Source: Opeltia flavorubescens (taxonomy: Eukaryota > Ascomycota > Lecanoromycetes > Teloschistales > Teloschistaceae). From it: 64,000 nucleotides of DNA. Positions within the stretch are counted from its first letter, which is position 1, and every line of letters starts with the position of its first letter. The stretch spans positions 1,909,471 to 1,973,470 of the forward strand of contig KE546966.1 in the NCBI GenBank assembly GCA_000442125.1. Direction: 5' to 3'. The notes beneath the pieces are model-generated. The model ran no database searches. It saw only the letters and a program-made list of their open reading frames with translations, and was not told the origin of the DNA. Positions 33,481 through 45,179 of the stretch are shown here, piece by piece. The position numbers were made by a program, and so were the translations under genes.

Positions 33481-35287
33481 TTAGACCCTCGTGAACTGCA
33501 CCCAGAGTACATCCTCAATCGATCCTGGGGGATGGCGGCCGAAAGTCTCTGTGCGGACTGGCTGCGCAGTGAAATTGGAGAATATCAATGCCAAGACATA
33601 TCGTATCACTGGTCAGCGTTAACAAGTGCCAATGTGTCCAGTCAGCAACAACTCACGGTACTGAGAGAGATTCGATCCGACACATATCCTAGGACCACTA
33701 CCGAAGCCCCATAAATGGCTTTCGCCGCTGCCCTTTCGAAGTCTGCCATTGCTATCCAGCCATCTCTCTGGTATCCACTCGTGCACGTGGCCCCACTTAT
33801 TCGGATCTCGGTGTACAAACCATTGGAAAGCGTTGACACGCACACCTGGCGGGATCCCTTCTATGCCGGCGAGCCTGATGGTCGTGCTTGCAGGGGTGAT
33901 GCGTGGCATAGGTGTGCTGTTGGGACGCATGCGGAGGGACTCGCAAATGATGGCTGAAAGGTATGGAAGCTCGTCTAGTGTCGCTGCGAACGGTAGGTGC
34001 CGATCTTGTGGGTCCGAGAAGCTCAGATCTGATGAACGATACAATTCAGGAGCAGCGGAGATGATCTCTTTACGGAGCCGGCATTGCGCTGTGGGCGATT
34101 GGGAAACGTAGTAGATGGTGTAAGCAAGGACAAGTCCTGCAAAATGCAAATTAATGGAGGTATCCGGCAGCTTGTTGAGGTACTGGCTTACCGAGGACCT
34201 CCCTGGCAGCTGCTGTAAGTCGAGCCTCTTAGTGCATGGAGCCCTTTTGAAGGGATCAAGACTCACATGTGTGGTCGCATAGCTCGCTGGCAATCTCAAC
34301 CTCTTTGGCCTGAGCAGCGACGTGGCTGAAGTCCTGATCTTTAGCATGTTTGATGCTAGCATAAACAGTGGGAAAATCCGCCAAATCCTCCAAAGTCGAT
34401 TCCTCGGCCCTCCGCATTGCCACCTCAGCCTCCCTACACATCGCCATTGTCCAAGACTCCATCCATTCCATCGAAGATAACGCATGTCTTGGGTATAAGT
34501 GCACCCCAATCTTCTCCAGGATCCTCATAAGACGTGGCAGCTCCTGAGGCCAGAACATCTCCGCGCCGTATGCATTTTCGTGATGCTCCAGGAACACCCT
34601 GATATCTGTCCCTCCGGTCAGGAATTTTGATCCATTGGACAGACCGAAGAGGTAAGCGTTCACAAGATCGAGACACATTGAGTAGCTGAGTTCAAGAAGC
34701 TCCGTTGGCCGCGATGCCCAGACGTCACGCTTCAGTCTAGGAAGAAGGCCATCAAGGAGTAATGTTGCACTAGCGGCTGCCAGTTGTGGTGATTTGCACA
34801 ATGCTGACTTGGCATACACCGCGGCAATGCGTCGCCGATGCGTGCTGTGCCTTTCTCTGGTCAAGCTGGAGAAACTGTTCTCTACCCTATACCATTGGAC
34901 CCAGCATCGTCAGCAGCGGAATTGAGTACATGCAATGGACAATTCGATCTACCCATAGTGTTCGAAAAAGGTAAACCATGCAGGCTTATCGAAGCCTTTA
35001 TGGTATACGGTCCTAATTCCATCCTCAAAGCAGCTGATACTTATATCCTTGGGCCCGAGCCTGACGATTGGTCCCAGTCTTTCATGGGCTTGCAGGACGT
35101 TGTGTAACTCCTGTCGTCTGTACCGCGTGAGAAGAATCCACAGAGGGCTCAAGGGTGTAGACCAATGAGCATTGGGTATCTTGGCCAATGGGGAGATACA
35201 CAGAGGGTACAGAACGAGGTGGTACAACAAAGAAACAGTAAGAGCAGCACCCCCCACAATCAATGCGTAATAAGATTGAAAGACCAT
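33481..35287 (-). CDS. cytochrome P450 monooxygenase
   Basis: Exons 34953-35287, 34267-34886, 34192-34212 (21 nt), 33657-34136 and 33481-33608 give 527 residues. An N-terminal membrane anchor (YYALIVGGAALTVSLLYHLV) and a Pro hinge are present. Then come FFEHYGVENSFSSL with RRRIAAVYAK (C-helix), an I-helix ELCDHTSAAREVLGLVL completed only by the microexon, the K-helix ICESLRMRP (ExxR), VHRDPNKWG and PERWL, and the haem loop FGSGPRICVGSN (Cys about residue 477). Introns are 66, 54, 55 and 48 nt. It oxidises an unknown substrate at the ER using a P450 reductase. The I-helix has A-A-R-E-V-L in place of the common A-G-x-[DE]-T-T, lacking the oxygen-activating Thr. No biosynthetic backbone gene is nearby. 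Confidence 0.9.
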
Positions 35288-37850
35288 GTTAGTGGTGGAA
35301 CAGCTGATGTTACACGACTCCAGGGGTGCCTTGTATATAAAGATGTCATTGAGATGTCTATTCAATTTTTTTGATATGATCCAGCCGCTTACTCAACAAA
35401 GCATATCCTTACAGCTTAGTGATGCTCCAAATCTTGCAGCCGGAAATACCTGCTGTCATGGAATACGATCTCCAAATAAATGTACCCCTCTTTTGCTTCA
35501 TTAGGTCAAGCATACATAACGATCAGCATATTCTCGACGAAATCATGAACCCCCAAGCTATAGATCCCCGAAAATAATGTGACTGACATGAGCCAGACGC
35601 CCTCGGACACGATCTTGGCAGTCATGCACAAGATTTCCATGCATATCGCGGGGACTAGCTCCGATGTTATTGATCTTGGAACCACTCCAGGTCATACATC
35701 CATTATCTGCCCTTCCACAAAGGTCATTTATAGAGGAAAGGAATTCTGATCTCACGTGTCCAACTTTTTCCCCCGGGATGTGGCCAATATATCGGCTCGG
35801 CAAAACATCGATATCAAATGATGTAGCCTTTAGAAGTAATTGTGGGTTGTACGTTCTTCGTTCACGAAAGGTATTCAATAATGACAGTCTCCGTCGGCTA
35901 AAAAGTGTCAAATCCGACCGACAGATTGCATATGCACACAAGCGGGGTCATCTCCACATGCTTTCGAGGTTTTATCCTAGTATGCCGACGGGGATGAGGG
36001 GAAGTCCACGGCAGGGTGCAGCGCGGATGATCCGTTTGTTAGGTACAAAGAACGAAGGCTGCAGAACAAGACAGAACTAGAGTAATTTGCATGTTCAGTG
36101 TACATGTCTAGCTTTTGGGTTAGGTTGAATGCTTACTTACTTTCAGATACCGAGCCCCGCTCAAGGAACGGAATCTGATCATTCTTCTTGAACCACCACT
36201 TGATACAAAATGCACCTAGAAAAGGTCGGACAGAGCACGGATGTTCTAGAACACGGTTAAACGACCAATGTTGAAATGATCGCGCGTTGTGTTGGCAGAA
36301 TTGATTGGCATAAAGCTATTTTGAATTTGCTGAAGGCTAGGCCCGGACGACATCTGACAGTCTTCTCGAGATCAGCGGTACAACCGTGGAAGACTGAGCC
36401 ACCCCAGCACTCATCTCTGAAAGAGCAGAGCTCATCCATGCTCCAACATTGTCCCGGTCCACAGTGTCAACATGTAGCGACAGGCCAACCGTGGACAAAA
36501 CGCCGGCAGAAGCTCCTCGGCAACGTTTAGCGAGGACAAGCAATACTAGACTTTTTCCGAGAGCGAAGATCAAATTCGATGCAAGAAGAAATGCAAGTGG
36601 AAAAGTGACAGTTCATCAACTCATAGGCGACGGGCCAGGTCTGGATCATGCGGTTCTACTGTGATCTCGGCCTTCGTTACCTAGCATAGCGAATCATACC
36701 TTGTTGACACACAAGTTGACGTAGATCTTCTTTAGATTTACTCTTTACCATCACCCCGTGAGATCCGCGCTTGTGACAAGATGACATGCCGTGCTTGTAA
36801 GGGCCAAGGGGCAATGGATTTTGAGACAGATGTGGCGGTAGATATATCTGCACCACTGTCATCTATCTCAAAGTACTCTCCTGAGTGTTACGCACACACG
36901 GACTCCTTTTAACTTACACAAGGATAGTTCCATTGACGACAATCATCAAAAAGAAATGTGAAATGATTGNAAATTTTAAAGGGTTTTAGGCAGCAAAAAT
37001 GGGCGCTGTTCGTGAGGGTGGACCACCAATGACACCATTCCCACAAGCCCAGAGGTGGACGATGTACCCAAGGCTGATCTCAGGCCACTTTGAGTTCAGA
37101 ATACAAAGATCCGTCGTGGGAGAATGCCTCCGGTGTCGACGTCCGTCGTCCAGTTTTCGACTCTTTCAAGAGACCAGGCTAGAGCAATTGCCAATGTGAT
37201 GCATTGAAGCTGTGGGAGCGTCTGGTCTATACATATAGAAGATGAAATACGAAGAGGAAAGAATTGAACATAGGCGGGTGTCTCGTCGAGGGGAATCGGT
37301 GGTGTTTTCAAGCACCCAGGTCCGCTAAAATCTTAGGGCATAGTCGCCATCCTGCTGAGATCGGAGCATAGCACCGTTTACAAACCTGAAATGCGCTGTA
37401 AAGGGGCCAAGGGTGTTAGCAGCGGGGAATTCGAATCCGGCAAAGCTTTACATACCCAAATGAATCATCAAGATCATTCCAGGATCGCGTTCCAACCTGA
37501 AACGTGATTGAACTTCATAAAAAGCTCAACACACGTTCCCTCCAAATTTACAGTCGACCTGCCATTTGCGGTGTAGCCGTAGAGAGTAGAGAAAAAACCC
37601 TTGGACGATCATTGACTATGCTTTGAAGCCAGCATAACGATTGTAGCCGTAAGATTCTTTCTAGAGAATGATGAGTCTTGCACATAAATACATTTTGTCC
37701 ACCTTGAACACACTGGCAGCAATGTTCAGTATTCACCCTTTGAGCTTTCGCCTCCTTAACCTTTTCAAGCCTACAGTATGATTTTTGTATCATCACTTAA
37801 CGCCTTTTGGATCCAATCCAGGCCGAATCCCAGGAATATCTTCATCCACT
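35288..37850. other. gene-free 2.6 kb with one N
   Basis: No frame here has an acceptable start and family signal. The longest (127 codons, minus strand, 35558-35941) has no early ATG. One ambiguous base near 36970. It contains the promoters of the P450 and of the RCC1-type gene. Confidence 0.5.
35334..35340 (-). promoter_or_regulatory. TATA box of the P450 gene
   Basis: TTATATA/TATATAA about 50 nt upstream of the P450 start codon on the minus strand, implying a short 5' leader. Confidence 0.4.
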
Positions 37851-39017
37851 ATGGCCCGAATTGTCCGCATTCTCGCTGCAGGTTTCAATGCTCACGGCCA
37901 GCTAGACCCATCCTCCAAGTCGAGCAATGTTCATTCCTTTAAACAAATCGGACTTGTCGAAGAACATGACCCTGCAAAGGACACAGCGGTCAAAGCAGCC
38001 CTATGGAGCTCCACCATAATCACGGATGAGATTTGCGGAATGAAACACCTCGGTGTCAGTGGCAAGAGCGGTTTCAGCGACATCTACATGACAGGTCTTC
38101 CAAAGGACGTAACTTTCTTCGGCGATATCAGTGGCGTAATTGGCTATCTAGATCTATCCTCTGGAGACCTCTACACGCTCAAATCCTCTTCAACTTCCAC
38201 AACAGCATCATTTGAAAGATATAACTACCACTCTACCGACCCCATCATACCCAGCGGTAAAGCAATCACACACATAGCAATCGGCGGCAATGAAAATGTG
38301 TGTCTCATCATCCGGTCTCGTGGGGATATAACGCAACCTTCTCACGCTGAGATCCATCTACATCATAACTTCCCCACATTCCTTGATCGCCCTTTACCAG
38401 TTGGTGTACACGACCTCGAAGAAGAGATTACGTCTCTAGTGGCAACGGCGACGACATTCGCTGCGCTTACAAGCACTGGAAGAGTATTGACCTTCGGAGA
38501 CGCACGATATCCGAATCTACTAGGACGTACACCTTCGAAAGATCAGCAGGCGTCAGTCCCCAATATTGTCTCTGCGTTGGATGGTATTCCAATTGCAAAG
38601 ATCGTGGCTGGAAGCTGGATGATAGCTGCTCTGAGCCGCGACAAGGATTTGTATGTTTGGGGCCATGTGTTGCCTCGGACCCTGGCTAGAGAAGATTATG
38701 CAGGGATATCGAGTTTCATGAGGTCTTTTGATGAGGATGGGGATAGAGAAGAGGTGCATTTGGTTGATGTTGCTGACGGAGCGGACGTTGAGGATGTGGC
38801 GGTTGGAGATGAGCATATTGTTGTGCTGACGACGAAGGGTGAGGTTTGGGGTTTAGGGAGTAATGAGTATGGACAGCTAGGGCTTGGGGAGAAGACTAAA
38901 GGGACAGCAGGAAAGTGGGAAAAACTTGATGTGCCCGGTGAAAGAGAGAAAGTTGTTGAGATGAAAGCTGGGCCATTGACCACGTTCCTCGTCACTACTA
39001 TCGACCACACACCTTAA
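37851..39017 (+). CDS. RCC1-repeat (beta-propeller) protein
   Basis: 388 residues from the ATG at 37851. Degenerate RCC1-type blades are seen: ILAAGFNAHGQLDP at the start, FAALTSTGRVLTFGDARYPN near 215, MIAALSRDKDLYVWGHVLP near 270, and the clear signature IVVLTTKGEVWGLGSNEYGQ with LGLGE near 350. The C-terminal repeat ends LTTFLVTT. RCC1-like propellers act as exchange factors or as binding platforms; fungal relatives include Ats1-type proteins tied to microtubules and tRNA modification. Which of these applies cannot be told. The 3' end is G-rich and its stop lies only 37 bp from the stop of the converging FAD oxidoreductase gene. Confidence 0.8.
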   Translation: MARIVRILAAGFNAHGQLDPSSKSSNVHSFKQIGLVEEHDPAKDTAVKAALWSSTIITDEICGMKHLGVSGKSGFSDIYMTGLPKDVTFFGDISGVIGYLDLSSGDLYTLKSSSTSTTASFERYNYHSTDPIIPSGKAITHIAIGGNENVCLIIRSRGDITQPSHAEIHLHHNFPTFLDRPLPVGVHDLEEEITSLVATATTFAALTSTGRVLTFGDARYPNLLGRTPSKDQQASVPNIVSALDGIPIAKIVAGSWMIAALSRDKDLYVWGHVLPRTLAREDYAGISSFMRSFDEDGDREEVHLVDVADGADVEDVAVGDEHIVVLTTKGEVWGLGSNEYGQLGLGEKTKGTAGKWEKLDVPGEREKVVEMKAGPLTTFLVTTIDHTP

Positions 39018-39054
39018 AGGGATCGTCGAATGCGAGCAGTCTTACGGTGCATCA

Positions 39055-40689
39055 CTATCCAACCTTCAGCCTCTTCTTTTGTGCGCCGAAGATAGTCTCC
39101 ACCCTCGTCATCGTCAGCCCAACGCCTACTATCAACATCTGAAACACAAGCACCAAAAACCTCACAACATGATCCCCCCAACCAAGCACAGGCCTCCTGC
39201 CCCTCGAAAAAGTCGAATCTACGAACTCGAATGGCAGCTCCGCCCCCAGATGCTCGACAGCAACCTTCAACCCGCTCGAAAATCCATCTTCATGGAACCC
39301 ATATTTGGTCCACGCGCCGCAGTAGCTGATGCCTCTCTTATTCTGGATCATGGGGAGCATTTTCTGGCATCGGATGGCTTCGGAATTGTATTGCGGGTGT
39401 TCGTAGGTCCACGTGCCTTGGACGAGGGAAGGATGGGGAGGTGTTATGGGGTTAAGAGTCACGAGAACGTCGCCATAATCAGAGCGAGGGATTTGTTGTA
39501 GGATGTTCATATTGTAGGTTAAGCAGACCGTGGGCTTCTGTGGTGTGTCGGGGGAGGGGGTGCGGGTCATGTAATTCCAGGATGACCATGCGATCTCGCG
39601 TTTGGGCATCAGCTGCTCTGTTGTCAGTGGACACATACTGAGCTTGTGGGAGGGTGGGGGCGGACTGAGAGGTCTGAGTGTAACATGGCGGTGTTTGAGC
39701 TTGTCTTGAAACCGCCGAGGACTTTCTTTTCTGTTGGTGTGGCGACGTCGCGGATGATGTCTAGGGCTTGATCGCCGTGGGTTGCTAGTATGACGTAGTC
39801 GTACGGTGCCTCAAAGTCTGCGCCTTTAATGGATACGCGGCCGTCTGAAAGGACTTGTAGAGACCTGACTTGGGCTTTCTTATGGATGCAGTGGTCAGGA
39901 ACGTCCTTGATGATAGCATCGATGTATGGCTGCGAGCCCCCCAATATGGTCATCCATGTAGGACGAGAGGTAATGGTATTCAAAAGATGGTGGTTCCAGA
40001 GGAACCTGATTAATGTGATTGCAGGGAACTCTAGGGAGGCTTTATCTGGAGCGGTACTCCATACCGCTGCAGTCATGGGTATCAGGTAATCATTCCGGAA
40101 GGCTTCTGAGTAGCCTTCCTGGTCCAGGTACTCCCCAATACTTTGCTCACTCTTCGGCTGCTGCGGATCATTTTCGAAGCCGTTAGCCCCTGAAGGGTCT
40201 GTCTCGCTTTCCTCACTGTTGACAAGTAGATCAAGAGCAAAATGGTTGAAGCGTATGATGTCGAAGATCATTCGCCACATTCTCGGCTTGAATAAATTCG
40301 ACCTTTGGGCAAAGATTGCGGAGAGTGATGTGCCAGCCCATTCAAAGAGACCGTCATCCCGGGATACACCGAAGGTCATGTCGGTGTCCACTGGCTTGAT
40401 GCCAATATGTTTCAGGAAGGCAATGAAATTGGCTGATAGCATGAGCTACCATCATCTCGAGTATGACAACGACGTACTAACGATAGGTGGCTGTGTTCAT
40501 GACGATGAAGCCGGTATCGACCCTGGTGGTCTTGTTCCCGTGTCTGAAATCGACAGTGTTTGTGTGACCGCCAAGACGCTCGTCGGCTTCATAGAGGTGA
40601 ACCTCATGATTGGTACTTTTCAGCGCCCACAAAGCGGCAATACCTGAGCAGCCACTTCCAACTACTGCGATCTTTTTTCTGTCTTGCAT
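39055..40689 (-). CDS. FAD-dependent oxidoreductase (amine-oxidase-like, COG2907 type)
   Basis: Exons 40482-40689, 39666-40432 and 39055-39612 give 510 residues. The N-terminus has the Rossmann dinucleotide motif VVGSGCSGIAALWAL and the FAD-contact motif LGGHTNTVDF. After the first splice comes TATYPNFIAFLKHIG. The second FAD motif is YDYVILATHGDQALDII, then SLMPKREIAWSSWNY across the second splice, and a C-terminal GISYCGAWTKYGFHEDGFSS where FAD proteins of this type close the site. A final hydrophobic helix (HVVRFLVLVFQMLIVGVGLT) suggests membrane attachment. Bacterial relatives sit beside cyclopropane-fatty-acid synthases, hinting at lipid modification; this is inference. Introns are 49 and 53 nt; the second has an unusual GTCCGC donor but a good CTGAC branch site. 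Confidence 0.85.
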
Positions 40690-41265
40690 TACCGGAATTT
40701 TCTGAAGCAAATGGAAGAAACACAAATTATGTTGAGTCTACAACTTTAGCAGTGGCGTGAAGATGAAGCATAGGAGACGGATGATCATTTCATGAGACTA
40801 ACGCAGCAAATGTTGAAAGTCAGAATGCTTTGAATAGTAAAAGGAAGCGGTAAATAGAGAATTAATCCTACTTGTCTCCGAAAATCGAAGATCACATCAT
40901 TGATCGCCTTTCGTTGACGATCTATTGAAATTACGAATACGACAGCCAATGAGCTTGCGCGTCATGACGAACAGTAGGCGCAGCCGCAAATAGTAACAAT
41001 GACCACCTTCTAACGCATCAAATACAACCTTGAATTCAGCATTGTCGGCCTTCCCTATCGGAAAGATATATCAGTAGTTCTTCGATAACGACTTACTCGA
41101 TAACGCGGTTCGCACTGAGTGCCTCCACTAACTGCCATTTGACGCCAGTCATCTCCGAATCCCCCCATCGAACCCGCCTATCATTCACCCGATTGACAAA
41201 GCTCTATCACAGCGTGCTTCGTATCTTAGCCCTTATTCTGGTCCGTCATTTCTCGGTCTGCAGCC
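40690..41265. promoter_or_regulatory. divergent promoter between FAD oxidoreductase and VTI1
   Basis: 576 bp separate the two divergent start codons; no gene inside. No recognised operator. Confidence 0.5.
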
Positions 41266-42058
41266 ATGTCGAATCCTCTGGATACCGACGCTGGTTCGGA
41301 GCTCTTCGCCAGCTATGAGGCGGAATTGAAGCTGGTACAAGCAGACATGAACCAAAAGCTGGACCAAATATCAGAGCTATCTGGGGAACCAAGAAAATCT
41401 GCAATCAGACTGGCAGAGAGGACGCTCGATGAAGCTAATGAGCTGGTAAGTGGGACCTAAGCCGTTCGATATCCCCCACTGATCCATATGCCATAGCTCG
41501 GTCAAATGCGCATCGAAAAGCAAAACATCCCATCAGCCACTCGATCAAAAGCGAACCAACGCTTCCGAAATTTCGAAGCAGATATCGATGCCCAGAAACG
41601 CAAGCTCAAAACCATGTCCGATGACCGCAAAGCTCTCTTTGGCAATCGCTATTCCGACAACCCTGATCACGACCAACAGCTTGAGCAGAGGCAGCAGCTT
41701 CTATCTGGCACAGAGCGACTTGATCGAAGTTCACAGCGGTTGCGGGAAAGCCAGAGGATCGCTAATGAGACTGAGGATATTGGACGGGATACACTGGCAG
41801 ATTTACAGCTGCAGAGGGAGACAATTCAGCACACGAGGATGAACATGCTGGAGAGCGAAGGATACGTGGATAGAAGTGTCAAGACTTTGCGGGGGATGGC
41901 TCGTAGGTACATAGATCCACACATACCCAACATTAGGGTGGCAGAAGATGTACTGACATTTGTGTTACAGAATGGCTACGAATCGGATTATAACAGTCGC
42001 TATCATCACTGTACTTGTACTTCTCATTATCGCTGTCATATACAGCAAGTTCCATTAG
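41266..42058 (+). CDS. VTI1: v-SNARE Vti1
   Basis: Exons 41266-41445, 41497-41906 and 41971-42058 give 225 residues. The N-terminal three-helix domain opens ELFASYEAELKLVQADMNQK. The Qb SNARE helix runs from about residue 125 (DRSSQRLRESQRIANETEDI, central Gln at the zero layer, followed by LQRETIQHTRMNML). The tail anchor is restored by the second splice: TLRGMARRMATNRI, then a hydrophobic helix of Ile/Val/Leu ending YSKFH. Vti1 takes part in fusion at the trans-Golgi, endosome and vacuole. Introns are 51 and 64 nt. Without the second splice the frame runs on into unrelated sequence, so the splice is needed. Confidence 0.95.
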
Positions 42059-42430
42059 CTTTGGAAGTAAAGAACATCAGAAATATCATCACGATCTTTC
42101 AACCCGTGCTTACACTTACAATCAAAAGTGCATCTTATCACTTCTGCTCATTGCCAGCAGTAATCGCCTTACCCGCTGCAGCAAGACATGGTCTTTTATA
42201 TACCCATATAACTCATGTAGCCTACAATCATCCACACCACCTCCATCCAACTTAGACAGCTCACCCAAACCATCTCCTTCAAAGCAAACACCCCTATCAT
42301 CATCATCACCTGTCAAAGAACAAGCAACAATACTCACATCCCCACAACAAATCAAATCAAAAACAAATTCCATCATCATCATCACAACACACCCACCCCA
42401 GCAATCCCCCCCTCAAAACCCCATATAACC
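42059..42430. other. intergenic, C-rich right half
   Basis: VTI1 3' flank and upstream region of the small gene; strongly C/A-rich from about 42230. No gene. Confidence 0.5.
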
Positions 42431-42874
42431 ATGTCCAAATCCCACAAGCGCCAAACCCAACAACCCCCCCGATCCCAAACCCCCTCCCTCCCCCTCTCCT
42501 CCCTCCGCCTCCAATCCCAACCCCCCGAACCAACAACCGCATCAACCAGAAAAAAAATGCCTCCCACTTCCAAATCCAAATCTACCACCAAAACAACCAA
42601 CCCCCCCGCCCCAACAAATACAAAAATCTGGCTCGTCTCAATCTTCGCCGGACACCGCTCCGGTCCAGACCACGAACCAAAATTCCGCGTTGAGACAATC
42701 GGCGTGTTTAATACTTGCGCTAAGGCGAATGATTTTGGGCGGGAGTGGTTGAGGGGGCAGTGGCCGGAGGGGTCTGATCAGGGGAAGGGGGAGTGGGAGG
42801 AGAGGGTTTTAGAGAGGGAGGATGGGGGGGTGGAGGTGGAGTGTTTGGCTGGTGAGGGGGAGGATGGGAATTGA
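42431..42874 (+). CDS. small hypothetical protein
   Basis: 147 residues. The first 60 are Pro/Ser/Thr/Lys-rich and disordered, and a second ATG at residue 43 is an equally possible start. The core around 65-110 looks folded: TKIWLVSIFAGHRSGPDHEP, FRVETIGVFNTCAKANDFGR, EWLRGQWPEG. This has the look of a small fungal domain of unknown role. The C-terminus is acidic and Gly-rich. No signal peptide or membrane helix. The coding strand switches sharply from C-rich to G-rich at about 42700. Confidence 0.5.
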   Translation: MSKSHKRQTQQPPRSQTPSLPLSSLRLQSQPPEPTTASTRKKMPPTSKSKSTTKTTNPPAPTNTKIWLVSIFAGHRSGPDHEPKFRVETIGVFNTCAKANDFGREWLRGQWPEGSDQGKGEWEERVLEREDGGVEVECLAGEGEDGN

Positions 42875-43113
42875 TTTTTGAAGGTGGAAGGGTGGGTCGT
42901 TGGATAGATAGGGGGTAGTTGGATTGGGTTGTGTGGGGAAAGGAATGGGAATGGGCGGATTCGGGGTATTGGGTTTGCGGGAGATGAGATTTGATTATTG
43001 GGGGAAAGGCAAGAAAAAGGGATATCGAGTTTCGGGATAATAGAACTGGGATACTAGACTGGTTTTTCTGTTTGCATTACCACTAAACTTAGCTATGATC
43101 TGGTTTCTCAATA

Positions 43114-45179
43114 TCAAGGCAAACTATTGAAAATCCGGCTCATCTTCGCATAATCGGGTGTCCCCAAGCCAGTGACGGGATCCCAGCCTTTCTGGCACTT
43201 GAAGCCCTCTGTCCCGCAACCTGGATTACTACCGCTGACGATATCATTCATCATCTCCGGATGCGCATACAAAACTGGATTGATGAACCCCACCGTCCCC
43301 TTGAGTGGCTGCCCCTTGGCATCCTTGTTCCGCAACCGTTCTGCATTGATGAGAGCAATCATGCCAGCCACCATGGGCGTAGATCCAGACGTTCCTGAAA
43401 ATGGTTCGGGGACATTCTGGCTGTAGATACTGTATTGGTATGAGTTGGCGCTGATATCCGGGTACCCGCGGGCAGTACCGGTATTGTTGTAGCGGGCTCT
43501 GCCCTGCACGGGGGAGAAGATGGGTGCACTAGCGTTATAGGCGGACATGGTGCTATTTTGGTATGGAGCCGCTTGAAAAACGTTGCTGAAGCCGCCGCCA
43601 GATAAGATGGCCTGCCAGGGGGCAACCTCCAACATGCCCGGGGTAAAATCTGGGGTTTCGGGGATAGCTGTGCCCCCAACTGCGGTTACGTCTGATATCT
43701 GTCAGCCATATCGATAGTATAGGTGGAAAGGAAAGGTACATACAAGGGCAGGAAGCCGGGAAAGCAACCGTGAAAAGACCAGTGTCAGTACGTTCATCAG
43801 CGTAGCCGACGCCAGTCGAAGGGTCGGTGCAGATGTTGCCGACACCAGAGTCACCGGTTGCTGCAAGTACGGTGATACCTGAGAGATATTGATGTCAGCA
43901 TTTCTGTAGTATAGCAGCTCTTAGAAATTTACTCACCCATAAGGCCAAGCTTCGCGTACTCGTTGCATTGCCGTTCATACCAAGCAGCAGGTGCACCGCT
44001 TTCGCCCGCCGTCCAGGAGATGGAAATGACATCCGCAATGTCACGCCCACGCACATTTCCACAGTCTTTATCAGCCCTGGTGCAGTCGCTGTAGGTGCTG
44101 TCAAGGGCATCAAGGAAATTTTCCCAGCCAATATTGGGGCCGAGGGAGTAAACTAGGACATCTTCAGGATTTGGGACGATGGCCATTGCGATCTGGAAAT
44201 CGCCATTGGGTTCCCAAGAATCGCCGACATCCCAGTCAGCAATGGAGTTCCTGGCTGGGTCGGCGGCCGAAATCAAACCGCCGCCGATGGAGATGGTCCT
44301 GGGCAGCGTTCCGCTGGAGATGTTTGTGAATGTCTCGAAAAATAACTCAAGGTCTGTGGGTTCATACGCCGCCGGGGAAAATTGCAGGCAGGCCAGAGGA
44401 GCACGGGCACCTTTGAAGGGTGGGATTGTTGATGGGTTGGGAACACCGTACAAAGCTCGTACGCAGGCAGGTGTGACTCCTTTGTTGCAAGTGTCAGAAC
44501 CAATGTAGGACTTTGGGTCACCGGGATTCTGGCCTGGAGGACACGACGGGCAGGATACGGCAGCTGGAGAAGGAAATGGTTGTGCTGGTTTTTTCAATTG
44601 CGCTTTCGACACATCACGCTTTATCTGGCGTTTTTGAATGGTAGTGTCAAGGTGAACCGTTGGCGTTATGATATCGATGTGACCACGGAGGCTTTCAGGG
44701 ATCCAATACTCATCGCAAGCAACTCTATGCTCATCTGCTTCTTCGTTCTTATGCACAAAATACTCAGTGCGAAGCAACTGCTCTGCTTCTGTGGTGGTCA
44801 CGTTCACTTCGAGCCAATTACTGTGATGGTGGGTGAAACGAGCGGTAGGGATATCGTTCTGGACAAGCCAGTCTTTGACCGCGTTGACTGTTTCATCTGA
44901 CGCTGCAAAGGCTTTTGCCACTTGCTCAGCGGTCCAATGTTTGCCGTAGTCGGCCGAGTGAGGGTGCGAAACCTGATCAAGGAATTCACTTGCTCGGTGT
45001 AGATTCTGCTGAGCAAGACCGATTCGCATTGGAAGTACAACATGGCTTGGAAGTTTCTCCTGTCTCTTCCATTTATTATCCAGGTTTCGGCGCTCATGAA
45101 GGACATGCCGGGCGGCAGGGCTGGCGAAAATTGCATCAATAAAGATGGTAGAGATCAAAAGAACGTTTTTGAACCACAT
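43114..45179 (-). CDS. secreted sedolisin-family serine-carboxyl peptidase (S53)
   Basis: Exons 43937-45179, 43744-43878 and 43114-43691 give 651 residues. A signal peptide (NVLLISTIFIDAIFASPAAR) precedes a pro-S53 activation domain (LPMRIGLAQQNLHRASEFLD; SADYGKHWTAEQVAKAF). The catalytic set of the family is complete: E and D in WEPNGDFQ (about 323 and 327), oxyanion Asp in ATGDSGVG (about 424, reached only after the first splice) and Ser in SGTSGSTP (about 561). The C-terminal calcium site (MMNDIVSGSNPG and GWDPVTGLGTPDY) is intact. Such enzymes are acidic-pH tripeptidyl- or endopeptidases that feed on external protein. Introns are 58 and 52 nt. No sign of decay. Confidence 0.95.

Noticed and set aside
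34137-34266. In-frame TGA in the P450, suggesting a pseudogene
   Set aside because: It arises only if one intron is assumed. Two introns around a 21-nt exon remove it and restore the I-helix.
35558-35941. 127-codon minus-strand frame with several Cys
   Set aside because: Begins with TTG, has no early ATG, no signal peptide and no recognised motif.
28988-40689. Secondary-metabolite cluster (hydrolase, P450, FAD enzyme)
   Set aside because: No backbone enzyme, transporter or regulator, and gaps of 1-2.5 kb with unrelated genes between.
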